Below are positions 16,085 to 24,755 of a stretch of DNA of 45,114 nucleotides, one piece after another. The notes beneath the pieces are model-generated. The model was not told the origin of the DNA and did no database searches. It saw only the letters and a program-made list of their open reading frames with translations. Numbering within the stretch: position 1 is the first letter of the stretch; every line of letters starts with the position of its first letter. The translations under genes were made by a program, and so were the position numbers. This DNA is from Silicimonas sp. (GTDB lineage: Bacteria; Pseudomonadota; Alphaproteobacteria; Rhodobacterales; Rhodobacteraceae): NCBI GenBank assembly GCA_022819605.1, contig JAJEGW010000023.1, positions 1 to 45,114 on the forward strand, given 5' to 3'.

Positions 16085-17749
16085 ATGGCAGAAGCTCTTT
16101 TCCTCCGGCAACTGGAACACCTCCAGAAGCATCGCGCGCTTCAGCAGCACCCGTTTGACCCGCCGCTAGGCCCACCCGGCAGTCACGCACGACCCGCGCC
16201 GCCTTCCGGTCACGACAGACCGAACGAGGCGACGTTTCCGGTAGCCGTTAGCGGCTTGTCCGACGCCCCGTTCATGGACGCGGGAGGGACGACCGCCTGC
16301 ATCCTGGAGAACTTCATCCCGTACCATTTCGGGCTTTGCCCGCGCATGGGCCTGAAGAAGATAGGAGCGACTGGAAGCGCCGCGACTTCATCTCTTCTCT
16401 TTCCTTTTGAGAACGGGATGCTTTCGCAGTTTCTGGCGGTGCAGAACAGCAAATTGGTGACCATCGCCCCGGAGTCCGGCGTTGTGACGGACACGATGCA
16501 GGCAACCAGAAGCAACGACATTTCCGGCGTCGGGATCTTCGGAGAAGGAGCCAAGCTCGTTCTCCTCATGAACGGGCAGGAGACGATACTGTACGACCCG
16601 ACGCAGGATCGTGCCGAAGACAAGATCAGCCGTCTCGCAATGGGCAACAATGCTGGTCAGGTGAATGGCGCGAACCCGGACAAGTGGCTGTCCGCAACGA
16701 GCTATCGAAATCATATCTTTGTCGTGGACGGCAGCAGCACGGCCTACCAGTTGCCGTTGCTGTCCGTCGCGGGCGAAGTTGAGCCGCTGGAATTGGGCGG
16801 CGTCCTTCCGAACGCGGCAAGCGTCGTCATGGTCGACAGTTGGTCGATGGTGGCGGGAGACGCGCTTCAGCAGCGTCTCGCCTTCTTCACTGACGATGGC
16901 CATGTCGCGGTCTACGCGGGCGCGGTCAGCGAGCTTGAGCTTCAGGGCGTTTTTAGCGTCGGGCACATCCTTTCGCGAAACTGCAAGTTTCAGCATGTGA
17001 CAGACCTTATGGTTGGTACCACGTCCGGCCTTCTGTCCATGAATGGCCTCATAAGCGGACACCCTGAACCATACATCTCAACATCCATCGAACGCCTGTG
17101 GCGCACCAAGGCCATGACGCCCGGCGCGGGGTGGGGCGCCTTCAAATGGCAGGACCGAAACCTTGCCTTTGTGTTCGACGGTGCGACGGTTCTGGGCATC
17201 AACCTCGAAAACAGGGCGTGGTTCGAGTTTTCCTATGGCGACATTCAACCCGTCGCATTCGCGCCGCTCGGCTCGAAAGTCTTCATGACGGATGCGGACG
17301 GCACGTTCTACGAACTTGCGGGCGGCGATGACGCCAAGGAAACGATTCACTGCACTTTTCGCATGACGCCCGTTGCTTTCCCGGTGAACACCGGACGCGT
17401 CCAAATGAGGGCGTATTGGTCGGGTCCCGATCTTCTCGATGACAAGGCGTCATCGGCGGCTAATGCCGAACAGGACGTTCCTGAACCCGCACCGGTTTAC
17501 GACCGGCAAGCATCGACGGCGATATTCGGCAAGTCCAAGCTCGGACGCATGCGGCTCGGAGCGGGGCAGCCCGTGGGCGGAGGGATCAGCACGGGCTGGC
17601 AGGACATGGAACGGTCGTTCGATGCTCACGGCGGGAACCTGCACCTTTTCGCGCCGACGTTTCAGGTCTCAACGAAATATCCGAACGAGTCGAATGCCGT
17701 GATCGGCAGTTTCGCCGTCCGCATGCTGACAGCAAGGGGAGGCGCGTAA
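16085..17749 (+). CDS. Packaged-DNA stabilisation protein, P22 gp10-like beta-propeller
   Basis: 554 residues. After a Pro/His-rich N-terminal stretch (about 1-50) the protein is a succession of beta-blades with repeating patterns such as GAKLVLLMNGQETILYDP, YRNHIFVVDGSSTAYQLP and RNLAFVFDGATVLGINLEN. This is how the propeller of P22 gp10-type tail-hub proteins looks. These proteins close the head after packaging and bind the tail needle or fibres. Position directly after the gp4-like gene agrees. The protein is somewhat longer than P22 gp10 (about 470), mainly through the N- and C-terminal extensions. Confidence 0.65.
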   Translation: MAEALFLRQLEHLQKHRALQQHPFDPPLGPPGSHARPAPPSGHDRPNEATFPVAVSGLSDAPFMDAGGTTACILENFIPYHFGLCPRMGLKKIGATGSAATSSLLFPFENGMLSQFLAVQNSKLVTIAPESGVVTDTMQATRSNDISGVGIFGEGAKLVLLMNGQETILYDPTQDRAEDKISRLAMGNNAGQVNGANPDKWLSATSYRNHIFVVDGSSTAYQLPLLSVAGEVEPLELGGVLPNAASVVMVDSWSMVAGDALQQRLAFFTDDGHVAVYAGAVSELELQGVFSVGHILSRNCKFQHVTDLMVGTTSGLLSMNGLISGHPEPYISTSIERLWRTKAMTPGAGWGAFKWQDRNLAFVFDGATVLGINLENRAWFEFSYGDIQPVAFAPLGSKVFMTDADGTFYELAGGDDAKETIHCTFRMTPVAFPVNTGRVQMRAYWSGPDLLDDKASSAANAEQDVPEPAPVYDRQASTAIFGKSKLGRMRLGAGQPVGGGISTGWQDMERSFDAHGGNLHLFAPTFQVSTKYPNESNAVIGSFAVRMLTARGGA

Positions 17750-17750
17750 C

Positions 17751-19454
17751 ATGGCGTTTCTCGGCATCCAAAACATCGGCGACCTCTTCAACGAGAAGAA
17801 CCTGCCTTACACGCTGGCAATCGGCGCGGCGCTGGCTGGCAAGCCGAAGATCGGGCTTGGCATCGCCGGGCTTGGTTTGCTCGGCAATTCGGGTCTTTTC
17901 GGGCAGGACGGCGAAGCGGAGACCGCGCCGACCGTCATGGCGAAAAACGGCGCTGCCCTTGGGGATGGCGGCGGCTCCGGGGCCACGCTGATCCCGAAGC
18001 GCGACACGACGCCCGCCTATGCGAAGCAGGGCCGTACGGCCGCAGACACGCCGCCCGCGCCGGGCGAGCAAGAAATGCGCAGTCCTGACGATGTTCGATG
18101 GACCCGCCGAAAGCCGCGTGGCTTCATGGCTGACCTGTACGGCGACTATCCAATGTCGCCAGTGCCGGATGATCCGCCTGATGTGCGCGACGAAATCGCG
18201 TCCGGCCTGTTCGGTGGACCGGCAGAGATGGACGAAGCGCCGTCGCCGCCGTCTCGAAGCAGCATGCCGTCGCGGCCAGGCATGTCGCGTCCGGCAGACG
18301 TTCGCGCTCTTGGCGTCGGGAACGACAGCGGGTTCATGCGGGATCGTGCCGGGGGTGGCGGAAGGCAGGGTGCGGGCAATCGGTCGGGCTTCATGCGCGG
18401 TCGCAGGAACCCGAACCCGAATGATGACGTTCTTTTGCCCGAACCTGAGAACGTCGATACCGCGCCGCCGCTGACCGGGCTTGGCGACGGGCCGAATGCC
18501 CGTGATCCTGGCGCAATGACGGGCGGGCGCAATTCAATCCCCCCAGGTGCTTCGCCCGCCCGGCCCAACATGCCGCTTGTCGACGGCAAGCCTGCCACGC
18601 TCTTCGACGCGCTTGCGCCGAATGCGAGCACGACCCCGCCGGGTGCGCCTTCGGAGCCTTCCGGGGGCGATGGAGGCGGCTTTCTGTCTGCCATGACGCA
18701 AGGGCCGGTAGCCGGGTCGGCTCCAGGCCGCGTGCCTATGGTTGACGCTCCAACGCGTGGCGGAGGTCTCGACACCGGTCCAACGGATCCCGGATCGGTC
18801 CTGCCGTTGCCGCAACCGAGCGCGTCTCCGGACCCGCAGGGGCTGGGCAACATGCTTCTGGCCGCACAGACGCCGCCAACGGTGACGCCTGAAAGCGCGG
18901 TCCCGTCCGGGGCGGCTCCGTCCGGCATGTCCGCTCCGCAACCGGATGCAATGCCCTCTGTCATGGGCGCCGGCCCTGCCGTGAATTCGGCATCGCCAAC
19001 GATCGGCAACATGCTTGTCCAGGCTTCCTTGCCGCCTGAAGCACCGGCCAGCGTTTCACGTGTGACTGACCCTCGGATGGACCGTCTTGGGATGGCTCCA
19101 CGGGCAGACCGTGGGCCGATACAGACCGATTTCGAGTACACGTCGCCGGAAGCCGTCATTCGCGACGTGCAGAACAAGCGCGCCGAACTGGAGGCGCTCA
19201 AGCAGCGTGAAGAAGCGGGGTTCGGGCGTGAAATAGATCAGGCTGCAGCCGAGCTGGCGGACAAGCTGCAAATCAGCCCGTCAAAGGGCCTTCCGCCCGG
19301 CGTCTCCCGGCTCATGGACATGCACCTGAACGCACCGGATTCGCCCGTCAGCCCGTTCATGATCGCTTCGGATTACGTCGCGCTTCGCGATCAGGGGCTT
19401 GATGACAACGAGGCGGAAGCCGCCCTGCGCCGCAAGTATGGCGCGGGAATTTAA
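17751..19454 (+). CDS. Gly/Pro-rich virion protein, probable ejection or tail-tube protein
   Basis: 567 residues. N-terminal hydrophobic Gly-rich segment (residues about 20-50: AIGAALAGKPKIGLGIAGLG), then a very long low-complexity Pro/Gly/Ala/Ser region with repeated PSRPGM-, PPGAP- and NMLL-like phrases (about 60-430), and a short helical C-terminal domain (NKRAELEALKQREEAGFG) ending in YVALRDQGLDDNEAEAALRR. Strong binding site aaggggagg. The composition is far from globular enzymes and resembles flexible internal virion proteins. No family recognised; function inferred from gene order and composition. Confidence 0.6.
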   Translation: MAFLGIQNIGDLFNEKNLPYTLAIGAALAGKPKIGLGIAGLGLLGNSGLFGQDGEAETAPTVMAKNGAALGDGGGSGATLIPKRDTTPAYAKQGRTAADTPPAPGEQEMRSPDDVRWTRRKPRGFMADLYGDYPMSPVPDDPPDVRDEIASGLFGGPAEMDEAPSPPSRSSMPSRPGMSRPADVRALGVGNDSGFMRDRAGGGGRQGAGNRSGFMRGRRNPNPNDDVLLPEPENVDTAPPLTGLGDGPNARDPGAMTGGRNSIPPGASPARPNMPLVDGKPATLFDALAPNASTTPPGAPSEPSGGDGGGFLSAMTQGPVAGSAPGRVPMVDAPTRGGGLDTGPTDPGSVLPLPQPSASPDPQGLGNMLLAAQTPPTVTPESAVPSGAAPSGMSAPQPDAMPSVMGAGPAVNSASPTIGNMLVQASLPPEAPASVSRVTDPRMDRLGMAPRADRGPIQTDFEYTSPEAVIRDVQNKRAELEALKQREEAGFGREIDQAAAELADKLQISPSKGLPPGVSRLMDMHLNAPDSPVSPFMIASDYVALRDQGLDDNEAEAALRRKYGAGI

Positions 19455-19468
19455 GAGAGGATTTCGGA

Positions 19469-20563
19469 ATGTCATTCCTTGGACCGCTGATTGGCATTGG
19501 AAGCATGCTCATGGGATCGAAGACGCCGAAGGCGCCTGATCCCAAGCAGACTGCGCGTGAGCAATTCCGTTACGGCATAGCCACCGAAATGGCCAACAGG
19601 CTGATGACGAGTCCGACCGTCAATCCCTTTGGAAGTTACAGGCAGCACCATACGGGCTTTCAAAAGCTGATCGGCCCTGACGGCGACGTGATGAACATCC
19701 CTACCTATGAGACGCGGCAGACGCTGAGTCCGAACACGCAGCGGGCGTTCGACCGGACGCAGGCTTTGCAGCTTGGCGCGCTCGGTGGTCTTGGCGACTT
19801 CCTCGGCTACGGAGGCGGGTCGCCTTCCGGGAACGTCACGCATGCTTCTGATTACATGCCGCGCAGGCCGCGCATGACGTTTCCCATGGGAACCAACGAT
19901 CATGGCATCAACTACATGCCAAGCGGCGCGATGAACCCGTTCGGAATCGAGGTGAACCCGCCAGACAGCGGTCGGCCAATGAAGGACGTGACGCCGCGTA
20001 GCGAGAGCGAAAGCGAGCCTGATCCGTGGCGCTCCATGAGCCGGGCGGAGCGGTGGTCAGGTCCGGGTCCGAAGATCGCGTTGCCGCAGATCACGTTCGA
20101 CGGCTTCAAGCCCTCGGTGTCGGGCGGCTTCGGGTTCCACGGGTTCGGGCGGAGCATGGGCTACGACCCAAGGCGTGACATTACTTGGAATGACGGGACC
20201 CGGACCAACCTGAACCCGCAGGGTGGCGGCGGAATCGCGGGCTTCATCGGCAACCTCTTCGGCGGCGGTGACGATGATGACGCGATCACGTGGAACGGGC
20301 CGCGCACGAAGCCTTCGGGCCGGACAGTGCGGGTGAGTTCAAGAAGCTCTGGCAGCGACAGCGACAGCGGCTCAAGCATGCCGTTTTCAACGTCCCGTCC
20401 GAAGTCGCGTCCGAGCCGGAAAAGCTATTCCGGGCGCGGAAAGACAAGGCCAACGACCGCCAAGCAGGAAGCAAGGTCGACCAAGACCTATTCCGGCCGC
20501 AGTGGAACATCCGGAACGAGCAGCCGCAAGACGGGCGACAAGCTGCCCGGCGCATTCTTTTAG
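19469..20563 (+). CDS. Virion-associated protein with Ser/Arg/Gly-rich C-terminus
   Basis: 364 residues. The first about 30 residues are a Gly/Met/Leu helix followed by TPKAPDPKQTAREQFRYG, an opening often seen in phage tail or ejection proteins. The middle has short YMP/PMGTND phrases. The C-terminal 70 residues are a Ser/Arg/Lys tract (SSRSSGSDSDSGSSMPFS; KSYSGRGKTRPTTAKQE) that looks disordered and may contact DNA. Good gagagga site. The last 30 bases lead directly to the next gene (RBS agggag). No known family. Confidence 0.6.
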   Translation: MSFLGPLIGIGSMLMGSKTPKAPDPKQTAREQFRYGIATEMANRLMTSPTVNPFGSYRQHHTGFQKLIGPDGDVMNIPTYETRQTLSPNTQRAFDRTQALQLGALGGLGDFLGYGGGSPSGNVTHASDYMPRRPRMTFPMGTNDHGINYMPSGAMNPFGIEVNPPDSGRPMKDVTPRSESESEPDPWRSMSRAERWSGPGPKIALPQITFDGFKPSVSGGFGFHGFGRSMGYDPRRDITWNDGTRTNLNPQGGGGIAGFIGNLFGGGDDDDAITWNGPRTKPSGRTVRVSSRSSGSDSDSGSSMPFSTSRPKSRPSRKSYSGRGKTRPTTAKQEARSTKTYSGRSGTSGTSSRKTGDKLPGAFF

Positions 20564-20574
20564 GGAGACGGGCA

Positions 20575-21942
20575 ATGAGCATGTTTCTAGGCGCAAGTCG
20601 GGGCGGGTCTGCCGGTGGAGGGCCGTTCGGAAGCCTGAAGGCTCCGAAGCTGGCTCGCACATCGAAGAAGGTGAACTATGAGTTCGGCAAGCCATCCGGG
20701 GATATCAAGTACGGGTTCGGAGACACCGGCGCGACGGTGCAGGCTGGCTTGGGCCAGACGCAGGGCGGGATCAAGTACGGTTTCGGCGACACGAATGCCA
20801 ACGTGAAGTCGACCATCGATGACGCGGGCCAGATCAGGGACGTGTTCGGGACTCCTGTGCGTGATGTGTCCTACGACGTTGCGCCCGGCGAACTGAGCAT
20901 CCGGGGAACCATCGGCGATGCAGGGCCGATTGCGGATGGCTATGACGCCATGGGCGTCGGCGCCAAAGACCGCGACAAGGTAGAGGACATTCTCATTGGT
21001 CGCCTTGATCGCCGTCTGGGACAAGACCGGAAGGGTTTTGAATCGTCGCTGATCAATCGCGGCCTGCGTCCGGGCACCGCAGCTTACGACCGGCGAATGA
21101 GGGACTTCGACACGCGGCACAATGACGCGCGCATGTCCGCCATCCTTTCGGCGGGTCAGGAACATTCTCGTGTTGCCGGTCTTGCCCGCGACGAAGCCAT
21201 GTTCGGGCGCGACAGCCAGGCGCAACGGTATGCTCAACTCGCTGATCGGGCGAGATTCGGCAATACCGCACAAGGTCAGGAATTCGGCCAGAATCTTGCT
21301 CGCCACCAAGCGGAAAACCAAGCGCAGCAACAAGAGTTCCAGCAAGAGCAGGCAAGAGGACTTTTCGGCAATCAGGCGCAATCGCAACGCTTCGGCCAGA
21401 ACCTTGCCGAGACGCAAACACAGAACGCCGCGCAGGGGCAGGAATACGGCCAGTTGGCCGACCGCGCCCGCTTCGGGAACGCGGCGCAAGGGCAGGATTT
21501 CTCGCAAATCCTTGGGCGTGGCCAGTTCAACAACGCGGCGCAAGGGCAGCAGTTCATGCAACTGCTCAACAGGGCGCAACTGAATAATGCTGCTCAGGGC
21601 ATGGATTTCGGCCAGAACCTGGAGCGCGGGAACTTCTACAATCGTGCCCAACAGCAGGTCCACAATCAGGACATGGACCGCTTCAACGCGGACATTGCGT
21701 CCTTCAACGCGAACATGGCCGGACGCAATCAGGCCATCGGCGAAGCGAGCGCGTTCACCAACCTGTTGCAGCGTGTCGCGGGCGGCGCCCCGACCGGATA
21801 CGGCGGCACGGGAAGCCTGCCGACCATCGATTACGGCGCATTGTCCAACAACAACTATCGCAACCAGGTCGCCGCCGCTCAGGGCCGCAACGCGGGTCTT
21901 CTCGACCTGGCGGGCCGGTTCGCGTCGGGGCTTTCGAGCTAG
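20575..21942 (+). CDS. Virion protein with tandem 18-residue helical repeats
   Basis: 455 residues from ATG 20575, preceded by agggag. Layout: a Gly/Ser N-terminus; two related segments DIKYGFGDTGATVQ and GIKYGFGDTNANVK (residues 43-78); a charged helical domain (about 130-205); then nine consecutive 18-residue units (210-371) rich in Gln, Asn, Ala; and a C-terminal helix and tail. Eighteen residues make exactly five turns of alpha-helix, so the repeats should form one long helix with a regular Gln/Asn stripe. This kind of polar helical protein is typical of phage ejection proteins that build a trans-envelope channel. Function inferred. The repeats are diverged at DNA level, so this is old structure and not a recent expansion. 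Confidence 0.65.
   Translation: MSMFLGASRGGSAGGGPFGSLKAPKLARTSKKVNYEFGKPSGDIKYGFGDTGATVQAGLGQTQGGIKYGFGDTNANVKSTIDDAGQIRDVFGTPVRDVSYDVAPGELSIRGTIGDAGPIADGYDAMGVGAKDRDKVEDILIGRLDRRLGQDRKGFESSLINRGLRPGTAAYDRRMRDFDTRHNDARMSAILSAGQEHSRVAGLARDEAMFGRDSQAQRYAQLADRARFGNTAQGQEFGQNLARHQAENQAQQQEFQQEQARGLFGNQAQSQRFGQNLAETQTQNAAQGQEYGQLADRARFGNAAQGQDFSQILGRGQFNNAAQGQQFMQLLNRAQLNNAAQGMDFGQNLERGNFYNRAQQQVHNQDMDRFNADIASFNANMAGRNQAIGEASAFTNLLQRVAGGAPTGYGGTGSLPTIDYGALSNNNYRNQVAAAQGRNAGLLDLAGRFASGLSS
21202..21687 (+). repeat. Nine tandem 54-base / 18-residue coding repeats
   Basis: Units start FGRDSQ, FGNTAQ, AENQAQ, FGNQAQ, TQNAAQ, FGNAAQ, FNNAAQ, LNNAAQ and FYNRAQ. Approximate consensus is FGNAAQGQxFxQxLxRxQ. 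Each unit is exactly 18 residues, without insertions, across 162 residues. Confidence 0.85.
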
Positions 21943-21954
21943 GAGGGCAGGACG

Positions 21955-23106
21955 TTGGCATTCATCTTCGGCGGCAACGCTCAGCATCGCACGATGGCCG
22001 ACGCAGCGGCGGCGCGTGAACGTCATGCAGCCGCCATAGGTCCGGGCGCGTTGATGGACAACGCGGCCTACATGACGCCTGCCATGGGCGTCGGAAGTCT
22101 CGTTGCCGACATGCTGAACCGGCAGAAGGAAAAGCGGGCCGCACGGGCACAGAACGCGTTCGCCAATACCGCTCTCTCTCAGATGGGCTTCGGTGGCAAG
22201 TACATGCCGGGGCTTAATCCGGTCAACCTGACGCTCGATCAGAAGATGGACCTTTTCGACACCGGGCGCGATCTGTATGCCGCTGATCGCTCCCACGGGC
22301 AGGCGGTCGCACGGACGAAGCTGGCCGCTGACCTTGCCGCGCAAGCCGAGACGCGCCGGATCGCGGCGATGCGCGAAGACCTTGCATCGCAGGGCGTCGA
22401 ATTGACGCCTGAGCATCAACTGTCTGCCTACGGGATCGACACCAAGCCCGATCCGATGACGCCTGCCCAGCTCGCCGAAGCGCAGCGGCTGGCCGAACTC
22501 GGCTTCAGCCGCGATCAAAAGACCGGCGAAATCTACCGGACGGACGACCGGCTGGCTGCGCAGGGCGGCGCGGTGGCGGAGGCCATTGCGGCGGAGCGCG
22601 CGAAAGCGGCGGCGGCGAAAGCGCAGGCTCTGGCGGATGAAGAAGAGACGAAACTCCGTGAGTTGGGCGAACAGGTCAACACGAATGAGGTTGTGGAGCG
22701 CGTTGTTGATGAATTGCAGAAGGACCTGATCTGGACGCGGCAAGGCTTCTGGGACTTCATCCCGAACCCAGGCGGCGGTCAAACGAAGTACGACAATGCC
22801 ATCCAGTCGCTCAAGGACAAGTTCAGCCCCGTCGCCATGCGTCGCATGAAAGCCGCTGGCCTGACGGGCAGCACCTCCGAAAAGGAACTTGAAACCGCCG
22901 TGAACGCCATCGCCGCCCTCAAGGAAGGCGATCACCCGCGTGAGATCTGGAAGGCCATTCAGCATCTCCAGCGCATCGGCGTCTACAGACCAGAGGCGAC
23001 CCACGAATGGGAACGCCTCATGCAGGGCGATGCGAACGCCGCCGTGTCGAACGCCGGGACGACCGGAAACAATCTCGACCCGTCCCTGATTGATTTGGAG
23101 GACTGA
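21955..23106 (+). CDS. Putative internal virion (ejection) protein, helical
   Basis: 383 residues, starting with TTG behind a strong aggagg (21943 on). Mostly helical: Ala/Arg-rich N-terminus (MADAAAARERHAAAIG), a Gly/Met segment (AYMTPAMGVGSLVADMLNRQ), then long charged helices (VAEAIAAERAKAAAAKAQAL) and a C-terminal domain with KDLIWTRQGFWDFIPN and LKEGDHPREIWKAIQHLQRI. No enzymatic motif. One of four or five consecutive genes of this style between the stabiliser and the tail fibre, where P22-like phages keep their ejection proteins (gp7, gp20, gp16 positions). Confidence 0.6.
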   Translation: MAFIFGGNAQHRTMADAAAARERHAAAIGPGALMDNAAYMTPAMGVGSLVADMLNRQKEKRAARAQNAFANTALSQMGFGGKYMPGLNPVNLTLDQKMDLFDTGRDLYAADRSHGQAVARTKLAADLAAQAETRRIAAMREDLASQGVELTPEHQLSAYGIDTKPDPMTPAQLAEAQRLAELGFSRDQKTGEIYRTDDRLAAQGGAVAEAIAAERAKAAAAKAQALADEEETKLRELGEQVNTNEVVERVVDELQKDLIWTRQGFWDFIPNPGGGQTKYDNAIQSLKDKFSPVAMRRMKAAGLTGSTSEKELETAVNAIAALKEGDHPREIWKAIQHLQRIGVYRPEATHEWERLMQGDANAAVSNAGTTGNNLDPSLIDLED

Positions 23107-23107
23107 C

Positions 23108-24754
23108 ATGGACCGCAAGGAACAATTGCAATGGCTCCTGCGAGCGCATGAAGCCGGTCTTCTCGATGAAGGGCAGTCGCAGGCGCTGAACGCGCACTTC
23201 GGCTTGTTGAAGGCAAAGCGGGACGGTTCCTTGGATGACGCCGGGGCGGCGGCATTGCGCACCGGCGAATTCCTGAAGCAGGCGCGGCCTGACATTGGCA
23301 AGATGGAAGCGGGCGGGCGCGGGGCTGCGCAGGGCATCTCGCTCGGCTTCTCTGACGAAATCGTGGGCGGGCTGCGGGGCTTGCTCGGTTCCGGCGACGT
23401 GGCCGACGAAATCGAGAAATCGCGTGTCCGTGACGCCCTTGCCAAGATTGACGAGGGCGGGACCTACATGGGAGGCGAAATCGGCGCATCCATCGCCGGG
23501 TCGTTCATTCCGGGCGGCGCTGCGCTCAAGGGTGGCCAACTGATCAACAAGGCGCTCAAGGCGCGCACTTTGCGCGGCAAAGGGCATCAATTCGCGTTGA
23601 AGCGCGAACAGGACATTGCCGGGCGGCTCGACCGCGCCGAAGACGCCTTGGGGCAGGTCCGGGCCGGAAAGCGCACCCGCATGGACGGTTTCGGCAAGCG
23701 CGCCGTCAGGGACGCAGAACAGCAAGTCTCCGACCTGAAGGACAACGCCGGTTACTGGTCGCATCTGATCGGGCAATCGAACGCTCAGGCAGGCAGTCGC
23801 GGATTGGGCCTTGCGGGACGGGCGGGCGTGCTTTCCGCCGCTGGCGCGGCGCAAGAAGGCGTCCGGGGCGCGGGTCTTGGCGAAGGCGACGGCAAGCTCT
23901 CCGGTGCACTGGAAGGCGCGGCGTTGGGCGCGGGTCTTGGCGCGGCATTTCCTCTCGCAGGGGCGGCAGTGCGCAAAGGCGCCCGCAGCGCCCTTCGGAG
24001 GGGCGAACAGGGCAAGGCGTCGATCTTGCGCAACGTCGCGCAGTCGGCGGCGCTCAATACCGTCCTGCCGGGCGCGGGCACGGTCCTTTCGGTCGGTCGA
24101 GCCGCAAGGGACGTTGCCGGACTCGGCCCGCGAAGCACCGCGGTTGATCAAGGGCTGTGGAATCCCATCGGTCGCCTGGCGACGGAGTATTCCCATGCAA
24201 GGCAGGTCTTGCCTGAGCGGCTCCTGACGCCGGACCTGAAGAAGTCGCCCGCGTCAGTGCGGCCCAACGCGGCAACGAGGACGCTTTCAAAAGTCATCGA
24301 CCAGCACGACAAGACACGCGGACTCGCGATGCTTGGCGACACGGCCATTCGCCGGGCATCCTTCGCGTTTCCGAAGACGCGCAAGAAGTCGCTGCCAAGG
24401 ACCATGTTGCGGACGATTTCGGACTTCTCGGACATTCAGACTGCCGAGACGGCGGGCGGGATCGCGGAGCACGGCCTGCGCGGAGTCCGTTCCCGTGCGC
24501 TTCAGCGAGCGGTCGAGGAAATCAACAGGATGCCCGCCAGGACCGCCCGTCAATATGAGAAGCGCGTTGAGCGGATCGAGGATTTGCTGAAGTCGCTGAC
24601 CGCGAACGAGCGCGCCTCCATTCTCTCGAAGATGGAACGAAACGTCAGCTACGCGCAGCCAACGCCGATGAGCCTGTCGGGTGCGGTTGGCACCTTGGGT
24701 GGCGCGGGCGCCATCGGAAGCCAGGGCGGACTCGCCGCGATTGGGGAGCAGTGA
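23108..24754 (+). CDS. Putative internal virion (ejection) protein, Gly/Ala-rich
   Basis: 548 residues, ATG two bases past the previous stop with ggagga upstream. Gly/Ala-rich amphipathic or membrane-active stretches are evident: AAQGISLGFSDEIVGGLRGL (residues about 71-90), IGASIAGSFIPGGAALKGG (about 124-142), and ALEGAALGAGLGAAFPLAGA (about 273-292). Helical basic segments alternate with these. Such composition is typical of proteins injected with DNA that line a channel through the cell envelope. The C-terminus ends in a Gly-rich tail (GAIGSQGGLAAIGE). Function by position and composition only. Confidence 0.65.
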   Translation: MDRKEQLQWLLRAHEAGLLDEGQSQALNAHFGLLKAKRDGSLDDAGAAALRTGEFLKQARPDIGKMEAGGRGAAQGISLGFSDEIVGGLRGLLGSGDVADEIEKSRVRDALAKIDEGGTYMGGEIGASIAGSFIPGGAALKGGQLINKALKARTLRGKGHQFALKREQDIAGRLDRAEDALGQVRAGKRTRMDGFGKRAVRDAEQQVSDLKDNAGYWSHLIGQSNAQAGSRGLGLAGRAGVLSAAGAAQEGVRGAGLGEGDGKLSGALEGAALGAGLGAAFPLAGAAVRKGARSALRRGEQGKASILRNVAQSAALNTVLPGAGTVLSVGRAARDVAGLGPRSTAVDQGLWNPIGRLATEYSHARQVLPERLLTPDLKKSPASVRPNAATRTLSKVIDQHDKTRGLAMLGDTAIRRASFAFPKTRKKSLPRTMLRTISDFSDIQTAETAGGIAEHGLRGVRSRALQRAVEEINRMPARTARQYEKRVERIEDLLKSLTANERASILSKMERNVSYAQPTPMSLSGAVGTLGGAGAIGSQGGLAAIGEQ

Positions 24755-24755
24755 C

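Noticed and set aside
20587..23445. 952-codon minus-strand frame
   Set aside because: It lies antisense to two and a half well-supported plus-strand virion genes; its composition (His/Arg/Val-rich, no domain) is that of a GC-rich shadow frame.
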